Source: Spirochaetales bacterium (lineage in GTDB: Bacteria > Spirochaetota > Spirochaetia > Treponematales > UBA12059). From it: a stretch of DNA of 59,638 nt. Under the pieces are notes generated by a model, which was not told the DNA's origin, made no database searches, and worked only from the letters and a program-made list of their open reading frames with translations. Of the stretch, positions 33,335-41,866 are shown piece by piece. The stretch spans positions 1-59,638 of the forward strand of contig JAFGNN010000051.1 in the NCBI GenBank assembly GCA_016926955.1, given 5' to 3'. A program made the translations under genes and the position numbers. The stretch's first letter is position 1, and each line of letters begins with the position of its first letter.

Positions 33335-34926
33335 GGGCGCGCCCCGAGCATGCCGGCGTAGGCCTCGAGCGCGCTGCCGAGCGGCCCGTCCCCGAGCACC
33401 TGCCTGGTCAGCACCTTGCCGAGCTGGACGCCTTCCTGGTCGAAGCTGTTCAGGTTCCAGAGGAAGCCCTGGAACATCACCTTGTTCTCGAAGTGGGCCA
33501 GGAGGGCTCCGAGCGCGCGCGGATCAAGCGCCCTGCCGTGGATGAGGCTGGAAGGGCGTCCGCCCGGGAAACGCCTGTTCGCGTCGGAATCATCCTTGCC
33601 GAGCGCGAAGGCGACGATCTGCGCCGCGAGGTTGGCGGCGAGCTTCCGCCGGCTCGTCGAGCCTTCCACGACTACGTCCCCGGAGGTCTGGCCTTCGAGG
33701 AAGCCGACGAACTCGAGCGGGACCGTGTCGGTTCCCTGGTGCAGCAGCTGATAGAACGAGTGCTGGCCGTTGGTGCCCGGTTCGCCGAAGACGACGGGGC
33801 CCGTGGCGTAGGCGACGGGCGCGCCGGAGCGGTCTACGCGCTTGCCGTTCGACTCCATGTCGAGTTGCTGCAGGTGGGCGGCGAAGCGCGACAGGGCCTG
33901 GGAGTAGGGCAGGACCGCGACGGTCGGGCGTCCGAGCACGTTCCGCTGGAGTACGCCGAGCAGGGCGTCGAGCAGGGCGGGGTTCTTCATGGGGTCGGGC
34001 TCGAGGGCGAGCCGGTCGGCTTCGTGGGCGCCTTCGAGGAACTCGGCGAAGGTCTCGGGGCCGAAGGCGAGCGAGAGCACGACGCCGCCCACCGCGCTCG
34101 AGGCCGAGTAGCGGCCGCCGATGAAGTCGTCGATGTAGAACGAGTCGAGGTAGCCCGGATTCCGCGCGAGGGGGCTCGTCTCGCTCGTCACCGCCACCAG
34201 GTGCTTCCCGCTCGGGAGCCCGGCCTTTTCCAGCTTGGCCTTTGCGAGAGACTCGTTGGCCAAGGTTTCCTGCGTGGTGCCGCTCTTCGACACCAGCACG
34301 AAGAGCGTGGATTCCAGGTCCAGCCCGTCCAGCGTCGCGTTGGCGTCGTCGGGGTCGACGTTGCTGACGAAGCGCGCTTCGAGTCCCAGCCGCCCCGCGG
34401 CCTTCGCCCAGGCGGACAGCGCGATATGGAGCGCTCGCGGACCGAGGTCGGAGCCGCCGATGCCGATCTGAACGACCGTGGCGAACCTCTTGCCGGTGGC
34501 GCCCCTGAGGGCGCCCGAACGCACGCGGTCGGCGAATTCGGAGAAGCGCTCGCGCTCGCCCTCGTAGAAGCTTCGGAGGTCCTTGCCGGCGTGGACGGGA
34601 CGTTCCGCGACGACCCCGCGGGCCAGGTGGTGGAGCACCATGCGCTTCTCGCCCGTATTCATGACGGCGCCGGAGGCCAGCTCGCGATATTTCGCGACGC
34701 ATTCCTGTTCGGCGGCGAGCCGTGAGAGCAGCGGGAGCTCGTGGTCGAGGACGTCCATCGCGGCCCAGTTCCAGGAGAGGCCGCCGCCCGCGGCCAGCTC
34801 TCGGCTCCGGACGCGGTCGCCGTCCAAGGCCGCGCGGAAGGCCTCGGCGCGGGCGGCGCTATCCGGCGAGGCCGCGAGCAATTCGGCGAAGGAAGGGCAT
34901 TCATCGAGACGGCGATATGCGTTCAC
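33331..34926 (-). CDS. pgi: Glucose-6-phosphate isomerase
   Basis: 531 residues, interconverts glucose-6-phosphate and fructose-6-phosphate. Signatures: VVQIGIGGSDLGPRAL, LVSKSGTTQETLAN, and the C-terminal EPGTNGQHSFYQLLHQGT with catalytic Glu and His. GTG start at 34926 has AGGAG six bases upstream. It is the first gene of the eight-gene operon ending at 26301, so its promoter probably drives murG, cvpA, holB, the two-component system and the serine lyase too. Confidence 0.96.
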   Translation of the reverse strand: MNAYRRLDECPSFAELLAASPDSAARAEAFRAALDGDRVRSRELAAGGGLSWNWAAMDVLDHELPLLSRLAAEQECVAKYRELASGAVMNTGEKRMVLHHLARGVVAERPVHAGKDLRSFYEGERERFSEFADRVRSGALRGATGKRFATVVQIGIGGSDLGPRALHIALSAWAKAAGRLGLEARFVSNVDPDDANATLDGLDLESTLFVLVSKSGTTQETLANESLAKAKLEKAGLPSGKHLVAVTSETSPLARNPGYLDSFYIDDFIGGRYSASSAVGGVVLSLAFGPETFAEFLEGAHEADRLALEPDPMKNPALLDALLGVLQRNVLGRPTVAVLPYSQALSRFAAHLQQLDMESNGKRVDRSGAPVAYATGPVVFGEPGTNGQHSFYQLLHQGTDTVPLEFVGFLEGQTSGDVVVEGSTSRRKLAANLAAQIVAFALGKDDSDANRRFPGGRPSSLIHGRALDPRALGALLAHFENKVMFQGFLWNLNSFDQEGVQLGKVLTRQVLGDGPLGSALEAYAGMLGARP

Positions 34927-35005
34927 GGCGGGCTCCTTGCGGTCGGTCGGCGTTCGCGATCGGGGGAGCGCTGAAGTCGTCTCCCGCTCCATCGTTCGGC
35001 AAACG

Positions 35006-35035
35006 ATACTAGAACGATTCGGCGCGGACAGGCAA
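35006..35035 (-). promoter_or_regulatory. Candidate sigma70-type promoter for the pgi operon
   Basis: On the minus strand TTGCCT (35030-35035) and TAGTAT (35006-35011) are 18 bases apart, about 80 bases upstream of the pgi start. The rest of the 217-bp divergent gap (34927-35143) shows a TATACT at 35113-35118 on the plus strand, which may serve the PilZ gene but has no well-spaced -35. Confidence 0.45.
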
Positions 35036-35143
35036 GAGCGGGCTTTTCCCGGCGGCGCTTCCCGCTCGCGGCGCCTCGGGAAGATTGCGTGGCCACCCCG
35101 CGTCCGCCGTGCTATACTCGCGCGCGGAGGAACGGAAGGCGAG

Positions 35144-36391
35144 ATGGCGAACACCGTCATGGGAGTGGAGAAGGAGTTCGTGCTCGAGTCCGCGCGCGAT
35201 TCGAAATCCGCCCTGCGCTTGCACAAGGCGGGTTGGTCGGGCGAAGCCCGCATCGTTTCCGTGGATCAGGATCGCATCGACATCGAACTTCGAGGTGCCG
35301 CCGCCGCGGTCGCGCCGTGGGATCCCGTGGCCGTCTACTTCGACTACCACGGCACCACGCTCTCCTTCGCCGCCAAGGCGCGGAAGGTGCTCGAGGACCG
35401 CGTGTCGCTCGAGATGCCGATCCACCTCGTCCGCGCGCCGAAACGGCGGCACGTGCGGGTTCCCGCCCCCCGCGGCTTCTCGGCCAGTTTCATCCTGGCG
35501 AATGAGCGCGTGAAGCTCGATTATCCGGAGTCGGGCGAGTACGTCGACATCGCGGAACCCGACGGCCCGGCTGGTTTCGACGTGTCCAGCATGCCCTCGC
35601 TCGTGGCGAGCTTCCGCCAGCGCGCCCAAGGCATTTCGTCAGAGAACGCCATCGTCATGTGGAAGGGCCGCGCGCCAGAATCGCTCGAGGAGCGCATCGT
35701 GGCGCGCTTGGGCAAGGTGCTCTACATCCCTTCGACCAGCACGGGCTTGCCGGTATCCGACCCCTACCCGGAAGGGCGCATCGTCACGGCCTCGGAGGAG
35801 GAGGATTTCGAAGGTCCCTCGATCTTCACCGAAGGGTCGAAGCTCGCCCGTCTGCTCATGGAAAAGGCCCTCGCGGGCATCAATGCCGAAATCTGGTGCC
35901 CCATACGGTATTACCAGTACATAGTCGGCTGCGTGCGCCTCGTGAATTCCGGCGAACGCCGCATCGCCTTCGACCTGGCCGCGGTCGACCTGGCTTGGGA
36001 GTTCAGCCGGATACTGGCCTTCCTGCTGCACCGCCACGACTACTTCAAGACCGCCGCCACGAACCCGCCGAGCCCGCGCGCGGCTTCCCTGGTCGATCTC
36101 TCGCCATCGGGGTGTTTGATCGCCGTGTCGCTGGCCAGCCTCCAGATCCGGCTCCAGCCCGGCACGCTCATAGACCTCGAGCTGAAGGCTCCCGGAGGAC
36201 CCGCCTCGCTCCGAGGCAGGGTGGCCCGGCGCTACGACGACGGGCGCAGCTCGTACTACGGCATAGCCTTCGAGGAGGTCCGGGAGGAGGACGCCGCGCG
36301 GCTCCACCGGCTGCTCTACGGCAAGGCATGGGATCCCGCGGACGACCGCGGAGAGAGCGGGGCCGCCCCCGCGGCCGGAGCGGCGCCATGA
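35144..36391 (+). CDS. PilZ-domain protein, probable c-di-GMP effector
   Basis: 415 residues. The C-terminal ~90 form a PilZ domain with the binding motif DLSPSG (in RAASLVDLSPSGCLIAVSL) and GRVARRYDDGRSSYYGIAF. A second basic patch, PKRRHVRVPAPRG at about 104-116, looks like the RxxxR start of another PilZ-type fold, preceded by a YcgR-N-like beta region. The middle ~150 residues I do not recognise; the overall layout resembles spirochete DUF1577-type proteins. Probably links c-di-GMP to motility or envelope. It overlaps the next gene as ATGA. Confidence 0.82.
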   Translation: MANTVMGVEKEFVLESARDSKSALRLHKAGWSGEARIVSVDQDRIDIELRGAAAAVAPWDPVAVYFDYHGTTLSFAAKARKVLEDRVSLEMPIHLVRAPKRRHVRVPAPRGFSASFILANERVKLDYPESGEYVDIAEPDGPAGFDVSSMPSLVASFRQRAQGISSENAIVMWKGRAPESLEERIVARLGKVLYIPSTSTGLPVSDPYPEGRIVTASEEEDFEGPSIFTEGSKLARLLMEKALAGINAEIWCPIRYYQYIVGCVRLVNSGERRIAFDLAAVDLAWEFSRILAFLLHRHDYFKTAATNPPSPRAASLVDLSPSGCLIAVSLASLQIRLQPGTLIDLELKAPGGPASLRGRVARRYDDGRSSYYGIAFEEVREEDAARLHRLLYGKAWDPADDRGESGAAPAAGAAP

Positions 36392-38130
36392 TAGACGGCT
36401 TCGTCGAGGACCTGTCCATCGCGCTCGAGGTGCTCCGCGACTGGCGCTCCCTGGCGGCGCTCGCGGTATTCGTGTTCGCGTGGGCGCTTACCCGGCACGT
36501 GGCCTCGGTCTGGCGAAGGCCCGGCGGGCGGAGCCGGCGCCGCTTTACCGGCTTCAAGGCCCCCGTCAAGAAAGCGCCGGCTCCGATTCCGGAGGCCGAT
36601 CCGGACGAGGACGACTTTCCCGAAGATTGAACGCCGCTCCCGCGCAACGCTTCCGCGCAGCCTCCCGTCACGGCCCGCGCCGACGAAGCCGAGCGTTTTC
36701 GCAGAATCGTACAGCTCGCGCAGGTCCTCAGCGCTCCAGTCGGCCATGGCCGCGCGGCCCGGGCACGCCCTTCCCGCCGGTCCCCGGCCGCGCAGCAGAT
36801 CAAGGGCTTCGGCCGTCCCGTACCTGCCCGAGTTGACACGCGCGAACTCGGCCAGGACCGCGAGTCCCTCCGGGCTTGCCCTCGTGTCGCGCGAGCACAC
36901 GTCGCAGCCGCCGCAGGCGCGGCTTTTGGCGCCCTCGTCGCCGAGCAGCACGAGAAGCCCTTCGCGGCGGCAACGCGCTTCATCACGCGCCCAGGCGAGC
37001 AAGGCGGCGGAGCGGGCGCGCGCGACCGGATCGTCGCCCCTGACGCGCTCGTTCGGGCCGAGCAGCAGCACGGCGAGCGAAGGTTCGCCGTCGCGCCCGG
37101 CCCTGCCCGATTCCTGGAGATACGATTCGACGGAGGGTGGCGGATCCCAGTGGACGACGGTCCGTATGTCCGCCTTGTCGACGCCCATGCCGAAGGCAAC
37201 CGTGGCGACCAGGATGCCGTCCCCGGACGGCATGAACCATTCCTCCACAGCCCGTTTTTCGGCGCGTTCGAGGCCCGCGTGGTACCAGCGCACCCGTTCC
37301 CGGCCAAGGCGGCGCGCGAGGGCTTCCGCCGAAAGCCGCGCGCCGTCGCGCGAGGATCGGAACACGAGCATCGGACCCGGCCGTTCCCGCGCGAGTCGTT
37401 CGGTCGCGCGGAGCTTGCACAGGCAGGGGTCGACGCGGTAGGCGATGTTCGGTCTGTCCGGGTCGCCCGAGGCGAGCGACCAGGGCAGCCCGCCGAACAG
37501 GACTTCGGCTACCCGGGCGAGGACGGGAGGGCTCGCGGTCGCCGTGAATGCGGTGATCACAGAAGGCGCGATCGCGCGGATCGAGTCGCCGAGCTCGAGG
37601 TAGGCGGGTCGGAAGCTGTCGCCCCATTCGGCCACGCAATGGGCCTCGTCCACGGCGACGTGACGTATGCCCGCCCGCGAAAGCCGGGCGAGGACCTCCG
37701 GAACGCGGAGCGTCTCGGGGTTCGTGAGCGCGACGGGCGCCCGCCCCGTTTCGATCGCCTCGAAGGCCGCTTCGCGTTCCCCGGCGGACAGGCCGCCTCG
37801 GAGCACCGCGCCTTCGATCCCGGCGGCCGCGAGCCGCCGGGCCTGGTCGTTTACGAGGGCGAGCAGCGGATATACCACCAGGGTCGGCGAGGCGCCGAGC
37901 AGGGCTGGCGCCTGGAAGCAAAGGCTCTTGCCCGCTCCCGTCGGCAGCACTACGACACGGGCGGCTCGCCGCTCGCCGTCCGCAACGCCGTCGAGGATTC
38001 CGGCCATGACGAGGCGTTGCCAGGGCCGGACCGCTGCGACTCCGAAGCGTTCGCGGGCGAGCTCGCCGATCGGATCGGCGGGGGCTCGCCCGTCTCCGTC
38101 GCCCGAGAGGACCGGATCCGGATTGCTCAT
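36316..38130 (-). CDS. recQ: ATP-dependent DNA helicase RecQ
   Basis: 604 residues as open frame. Helicase motifs are complete: VVLPTGAGKSLCFQAPAL (I), VDEAHCVAEWG (II, DEAH), TAFTATASP (III), and motif VI in YLQESGRAGRDGEPS. Zinc-binding cysteines follow (EARCRREG then RACGGCDVC). Winged-helix and HRDC parts are missing or unrecognisable. After about residue 500 the frame runs antisense through the small membrane gene and the PilZ 3' end, and the product looks non-native. The true or ancestral end is probably near 36640. Read with nth, 37 bp upstream. Confidence 0.85.
   Translation of the reverse strand: MSNPDPVLSGDGDGRAPADPIGELARERFGVAAVRPWQRLVMAGILDGVADGERRAARVVVLPTGAGKSLCFQAPALLGASPTLVVYPLLALVNDQARRLAAAGIEGAVLRGGLSAGEREAAFEAIETGRAPVALTNPETLRVPEVLARLSRAGIRHVAVDEAHCVAEWGDSFRPAYLELGDSIRAIAPSVITAFTATASPPVLARVAEVLFGGLPWSLASGDPDRPNIAYRVDPCLCKLRATERLARERPGPMLVFRSSRDGARLSAEALARRLGRERVRWYHAGLERAEKRAVEEWFMPSGDGILVATVAFGMGVDKADIRTVVHWDPPPSVESYLQESGRAGRDGEPSLAVLLLGPNERVRGDDPVARARSAALLAWARDEARCRREGLLVLLGDEGAKSRACGGCDVCSRDTRASPEGLAVLAEFARVNSGRYGTAEALDLLRGRGPAGRACPGRAAMADWSAEDLRELYDSAKTLGFVGAGRDGRLRGSVARERRSIFGKVVLVRIGLRNRSRRFLDGGLEAGKAAPAPPAGPSPDRGHVPGKRPREHEYRERRQGAPVAEHLERDGQVLDEAVYHGAAPAAGAAPLSPRSSAGSHALP
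36388..36630 (+). CDS. Small single-pass membrane protein
   Basis: 80 residues: an N-terminal amphipathic part, one membrane helix (SLAALAVFVFAWALTRHVAS, about 22-41), an Arg-rich juxtamembrane stretch and a C-terminus of Pro and acidic residues. Unknown function. The ATGA overlap with the PilZ gene indicates a partner. It lies wholly antisense to the 3' extension of the recQ frame, so one of the two coding claims in this stretch is probably wrong. Confidence 0.7.
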   Translation: MIDGFVEDLSIALEVLRDWRSLAALAVFVFAWALTRHVASVWRRPGGRSRRRFTGFKAPVKKAPAPIPEADPDEDDFPED

Positions 38131-38167
38131 GATGACGGAACGCCGCATCCTCGCGGCCGCGCTTGCC

Positions 38168-38830
38168 TCAGGCGCGATCTTTTTTTTGGAAGGAACCGAA
38201 AGACGGACAGGCGTCGGCCATGACGCAGGACGTGCAATCAGGCTTGCGCGCGGTGCAGACGAACTTTCCGTGGCGGTTGAGGGCATGCGAGATCGCCGTC
38301 CAGCGCGCGCTCGGCGCCAGCTCCGCGATCCTCCTCTCGACCAGGACGGGATCCGCCTTCGGCACCAGGGAGAGCCTGGCGCAGAGCCTTATGACGTGGG
38401 TATCCGCGATGATGCCCGGAAGCCCCGCGCAGGCGCTTGCCACGAGGTTGGCCGTTTTCCGGCCGACACCGGGCAGTTCGACCAGCTCCTCGATGGTGCC
38501 GGGCGGCGAACCGCCATGACGCTCGGCAAGGATGGCCGCGCTTGCCTTGAGGTTGCGGGCCTTGTTTCGGTAGAAACCGGTCGGCCGCACCACGGCCTCC
38601 AGCTCGTCGAGCTCGGCCGCGGCCATCGAGGCTGCGTCCGGCCAGCGCGCGAACAGCGCCGGCGTCACCTTGTTCACCATATCGTCGGTGCATTGGGCCG
38701 AGAGGACCACCGCGCAAAGCAGCTCGAAGCAGTCGCGGTACTCCAGTAAGGGCTTCGCGTCGGGATAGAGCGGGACGAGACGCTTCCAGACCAGTTCGAG
38801 GAGCGCCTCGCCTTCGACGGGCTGTGGCAT
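38168..38830 (-). CDS. nth: Endonuclease III (DNA glycosylase/AP lyase)
   Basis: 220 residues. Excises oxidised pyrimidines in base excision repair. Helix-hairpin-helix ELPGVGRKTANLV carries the catalytic Lys; the catalytic Asp is in GIIADTHVIRL. The [4Fe-4S] ligands follow the exact C-x6-C-x2-C-x5-C spacing in CTARKPDCTSCVMADAC. Start ATG at 38830 gives standard length. Transcribed ahead of recQ, forming a small repair operon. Confidence 0.96.
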   Translation of the reverse strand: MPQPVEGEALLELVWKRLVPLYPDAKPLLEYRDCFELLCAVVLSAQCTDDMVNKVTPALFARWPDAASMAAAELDELEAVVRPTGFYRNKARNLKASAAILAERHGGSPPGTIEELVELPGVGRKTANLVASACAGLPGIIADTHVIRLCARLSLVPKADPVLVERRIAELAPSARWTAISHALNRHGKFVCTARKPDCTSCVMADACPSFGSFQKKDRA

Positions 38831-38894
38831 GGAGCCAGTATCCACGGACGGAGCACGCGGGGCAAGCGAAAGGAGGCCGCTTTCGACGAGTCGC

Positions 38895-38923
38895 TTGCGG
38901 TCCCGATTCGGAGGCTCTATACT
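38895..38923 (+). promoter_or_regulatory. Candidate sigma70-type promoter for the small secreted protein
   Basis: TTGCGG (38895-38900) and TATACT (38918-38923) are separated by 17 bases, 30 bases upstream of the ATG at 38954. The 123-bp gap to nth holds only this signal and the ribosome site (CGGAGG). Confidence 0.6.
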
Positions 38924-38953
38924 TTCCGTGGAAAGGATTTCACGGAGGCTCTC

Positions 38954-39385
38954 ATGAAACGGATTTTCATGGCCCTTTTGGTCGTCGCCGTCTTCCTCGC
39001 CGCCCTTCCGGCCGTCGCGCAGGATCGGCCTGGCGTCCCGGTGGAACCGAAGATAATCGACCCTTCGCCGTACTACCCGTTCCGCTTCGACGTCATCAGG
39101 GTCTATTCCCACGCCCTCGGCTACCGCGTGCTGTACCGGAAGGGTTCCAGCGATTTCGCCGATGTGTACATCCCCGCCGGGTGGTTCAAGTCGGGCGGCA
39201 AGGCCAGCCTCGTCGTCGCCGACGACCCCGCCTTCCCCTCGATGACGATCTTCTACAAGGACGGGGCCTTCAGCCATGTCCGGCTTTACGTCAGGGCGAG
39301 CCGGAAGGATTCAACCTGGGGCTTGCTCACCGAAGAAGACCCGTCGGCGAAATTCGAGGTTACCGAGCTCAAGGTGGCGTTCTAG
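38954..39385 (+). CDS. Small secreted protein, unknown function
   Basis: 143 residues with a classical signal peptide (MKRIFMALLVVAVFLAALPA, cleavage probably after AVA at ~22). The mature part is predicted beta-rich and ordered, with VIRVYSHALGYRVLYRKGSS and VYIPAGWFKSGGKASLV. No lipobox or membrane anchor. No domain recognised; it looks like one of the short exported proteins common in treponemes. Own promoter and CGGAGG ribosome site; a single-gene unit. Confidence 0.8.
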   Translation: MKRIFMALLVVAVFLAALPAVAQDRPGVPVEPKIIDPSPYYPFRFDVIRVYSHALGYRVLYRKGSSDFADVYIPAGWFKSGGKASLVVADDPAFPSMTIFYKDGAFSHVRLYVRASRKDSTWGLLTEEDPSAKFEVTELKVAF

Positions 39386-39590
39386 CGTTTTCCGGGGCGG
39401 CTCCCGGCCTGCCATCGCGACCTTGCGGGCTCCAGCCCGCCTTCCCGGGACTGGCCAGCGTTCCCGGCGAGAAGAACCTCGCGTTTTGATCCTCGCCCGC
39501 TTGCCAATTTAGCGCATGCGGGCGATTCTGTCGGCAGTCCGCGCGCGGTTCCGGGAATCGGTTCGAGCGGCGCGCGGCGAAAGGAATTCC
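39386..39590. other. Non-coding gap between the secreted protein and the M24 peptidase
   Basis: 205 bp. Contains a perfect GC palindrome, GCGGGCTCCAGCCCGC (about 39425-39440), which could act as a weak terminator for the upstream gene though it lacks a T-run. An in-frame ATG at 39516 precedes the chosen peptidase start at 39591 but has no ribosome site and no family similarity. Confidence 0.4.
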
Positions 39591-40751
39591 ATGGACATCG
39601 AAGCCGTACGCGCAGCAGTCAGGGCCGAGGGACTGGACGGCTGGCTATTCTGCAATTTCAAGCACCGCGACGCCCTCTCGGACGCCATCGTGGGCGTAGG
39701 CAGCGGAGTCACAAACACGCGCTGGTGGTTTCTCCTCGTTCCGGCGGAGGGCGAGCCGGTGCGGATCGTCAACGGTGTGGAGCCGGCCATACTCGACGGC
39801 GTGCCAGGCGCGAAGCGCGTCTATTCCGGCCGCGAAGCCTTGATCCGCGAGCTTTCCGCCTTCCGCGGCCTCCGCCTGGGCGCCCACTGGTCCGAAACGG
39901 TCAGCGCCGTCAGCTATCTGGACCACGGCACGGCGCTCCTGCTCGAGACCGCGGGCATCCGGCTCGAGGCGGCGGAGTCGCTGGTCCAGCGCCTGCTCGG
40001 AACCCTCGACGCGAAGGGCGTCGAGTCGCACGAGGAGTCCGCCCGGAAGCTTTATTCGATCGTGGCGACCGTGTGGGCCGAGATCGCCGAGGGACATCGG
40101 ACACGGACCCCGGTGACCGAGCGGGAGGTCCAGCTGCGCATCCTGCGGCTTTTCGACGAGCTCGGCATGGAGTGCGACCATCCTCCGATAGTGGCCGCCG
40201 GTCCGCATTCCGGCGATCCGCACTACGAGCCCGGCGAGGATTCAAGGCGTTTCCAGGAAGGAGACGTCATCCAGCTCGACCTCTGGGCCAAGGCGAGGAA
40301 GGCCGGCGCGATCTACGCGGACATATCGTGGCTCGGGGTGTACGGCGCCGAGGCGCCGCCCCGAGTGGACAAGGCCTTTGCCGAGCTCCTGGCCGCCCGA
40401 GACGGCGCGCTCGCCCTGATCAGGGAACGCCTGGCCTCGGGGACACAGCCGAGCGGAGCGGAGGTGGACGCGCGCGCCCGCGAGATCCTCATCGGCTCCG
40501 GCCACGGTTCAGCCCTGCGGCATCGCCTGGGACACGGGATCGACACGGAATGCCACGGATCCGGCGCGAACCTCGATTCCGTGGAGTTCCCGGACCGGCG
40601 GCTTCTCGTGGAAGGCTCCTGCTTCTCGATCGAACCCGGCATCTACTTCGATGACTTCGGACTCCGCACGGAGATCGACGTCTACATCCGCGACGGCCAA
40701 GCCGTCGTTTCCGGCGGGACGCCCCAGACCCGCCTTCTCGTCTGCAGGTGA
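39591..40751 (+). CDS. M24-family metallopeptidase (Xaa-Pro aminopeptidase-like)
   Basis: 386 residues. The C-terminal pita-bread domain has the five metal ligands: Asp in IQLDLWAK, Asp in IYADISWLG, His in RLGHGIDTECHG, Glu in SIEPGIYF and Glu in LRTEIDVYI. The N-terminal creatinase-like domain spans about 1-160. Probably a cytoplasmic dipeptidase or aminopeptidase acting on X-Pro bonds; substrate not determinable. ATG at 39591 with AAAGGA spaced correctly. Stop is 5 bp before the DHH gene start. Confidence 0.88.
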   Translation: MDIEAVRAAVRAEGLDGWLFCNFKHRDALSDAIVGVGSGVTNTRWWFLLVPAEGEPVRIVNGVEPAILDGVPGAKRVYSGREALIRELSAFRGLRLGAHWSETVSAVSYLDHGTALLLETAGIRLEAAESLVQRLLGTLDAKGVESHEESARKLYSIVATVWAEIAEGHRTRTPVTEREVQLRILRLFDELGMECDHPPIVAAGPHSGDPHYEPGEDSRRFQEGDVIQLDLWAKARKAGAIYADISWLGVYGAEAPPRVDKAFAELLAARDGALALIRERLASGTQPSGAEVDARAREILIGSGHGSALRHRLGHGIDTECHGSGANLDSVEFPDRRLLVEGSCFSIEPGIYFDDFGLRTEIDVYIRDGQAVVSGGTPQTRLLVCR

Positions 40752-40756
40752 GGGAC

Positions 40757-41755
40757 ATGGACGATCGCAAACCCGTACCGGATGGTTTACTCGCCTTTCT
40801 CGATCGGTACTCCTCGTATCTCGTGGTCGGCCACAAGGAACCGGACGGCGATTGCGTGGGCAGCCAGCTCGCGCTCGGGTCCTTCCTGAGACGCCGGGGG
40901 AAGAAGGTGGCCCTGCTCTCGGCTGGCCCCTTCACCCGGACCGAGATCATGCCCTTCGAGCACGCGTTTTCCGACTATCCCCCCTCAGGCCTGGACGAGC
41001 GGAACGCCGCGACCGTCGTCCTGGACTGCTCGAGCCTGCAGCGCATCGGCCGCGTCTCGGAGCGCTTGCCGAAGCTGCCGCTCGCCTTCATCGACCACCA
41101 CGCCTCAGGGGAGTCTTCCGGCGACGTGGTTTACATCGATGACCAGTCGCCCGCCGTCACCGAACTGGTGCTCCGCGTCATGGAGAGCGCGGGCGACGCG
41201 CCGACCAGGGAGGAGGCTGAGTGGCTCCTGTTCGGCCTCGCGACGGATACCGGGTTCTTTCGCCATCTCGACGAACGTTCAGCCTCCGTATTCGAGGCCG
41301 CTGCCCGCCTGGTAGCCGCCGGCGCCTCGCCCAAGCGCGCCTTCTCGGCCATGTACGGCGGCAAGCCCCTGCTCGTCAGGCGCCTGATGGGCGAGATACT
41401 CCACCGCGTCGAGCCCTATTTCGACGGCAGGCTCCTCGTCTCGTACGTCACGGAGGAGGACCAGCGGCGCTATGGCATCGCGAGCCGCGATTCCGACATG
41501 CTCTACCAGCTGCTCATGACGGTGGCGGGAGTGGAAGCGGCGATGATCATACGGCAGGAGACCTCGACCGACTGCACGGTGGGCTTGCGCTCCCGAGAAT
41601 TCGTCGACGTGGGATCCATCGCCGCGCGTTTCGGCGGAGGCGGGCACAGGCTCGCCGCGGGGCTCGCCATCGGCGGACGGATCGAGAGCGTCCGCGAGCG
41701 CTTGCTCGAGGCATTCGCGGGCGCCTTCTCCCACGACCGCGCCGACCTTCCCTGA
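40757..41755 (+). CDS. DHH/DHHA1 phosphodiesterase (NrnA-like oligoribonuclease)
   Basis: About 332 residues. Metal-binding motifs: GHKEPDGDCVGSQLALG, VVLDCSS, the DHH itself in AFIDHHASG, and LATDTGFFRHLD. The DHHA1 substrate-binding end is present as ARFGGGGHRLAAG. Family members degrade nanoRNA and 3'-phosphoadenosine phosphate, and some hydrolyse cyclic dinucleotides. Start ATG 40757 is preferred over GTG 40748 but the choice is marginal. Co-transcribed with the M24 peptidase. Confidence 0.9.
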   Translation: MDDRKPVPDGLLAFLDRYSSYLVVGHKEPDGDCVGSQLALGSFLRRRGKKVALLSAGPFTRTEIMPFEHAFSDYPPSGLDERNAATVVLDCSSLQRIGRVSERLPKLPLAFIDHHASGESSGDVVYIDDQSPAVTELVLRVMESAGDAPTREEAEWLLFGLATDTGFFRHLDERSASVFEAAARLVAAGASPKRAFSAMYGGKPLLVRRLMGEILHRVEPYFDGRLLVSYVTEEDQRRYGIASRDSDMLYQLLMTVAGVEAAMIIRQETSTDCTVGLRSREFVDVGSIAARFGGGGHRLAAGLAIGGRIESVRERLLEAFAGAFSHDRADLP

Positions 41756-41814
41756 ACCCGGGCGGCCGTCAGCGGCGCGGATCCGGCCATCGTTGCGCGA
41801 GGCGCACGGCAGGC

Positions 41815-41831
41815 TTGGCACGGTTCGTGCG
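41815..41831 (+). promoter_or_regulatory. Candidate sigma54 (-24/-12) promoter
   Basis: TTGGCACGGTTCGTGC has the invariant GG (41817-41818) and GC (41829-41830) separated by exactly 10 bases and an almost perfect TTGGCACG upstream half; the -12 half reads GTGC rather than TTGC. The predicted start is near 41842, followed by AAGGAG and the ATG at 41867. A GAFTGA-type activator is encoded at 27900-29255. Confidence 0.6.
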
Positions 41832-41866
41832 TTTCCGTAGGCAAACCTTTTCAACAAGGAGTTGCC

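Noticed and set aside
35659..36387. Upstream extension of the 80-residue membrane gene through the PilZ gene
   Set aside because: Overlaps a real gene in another frame; ATGA coupling at 36388 explains initiation.
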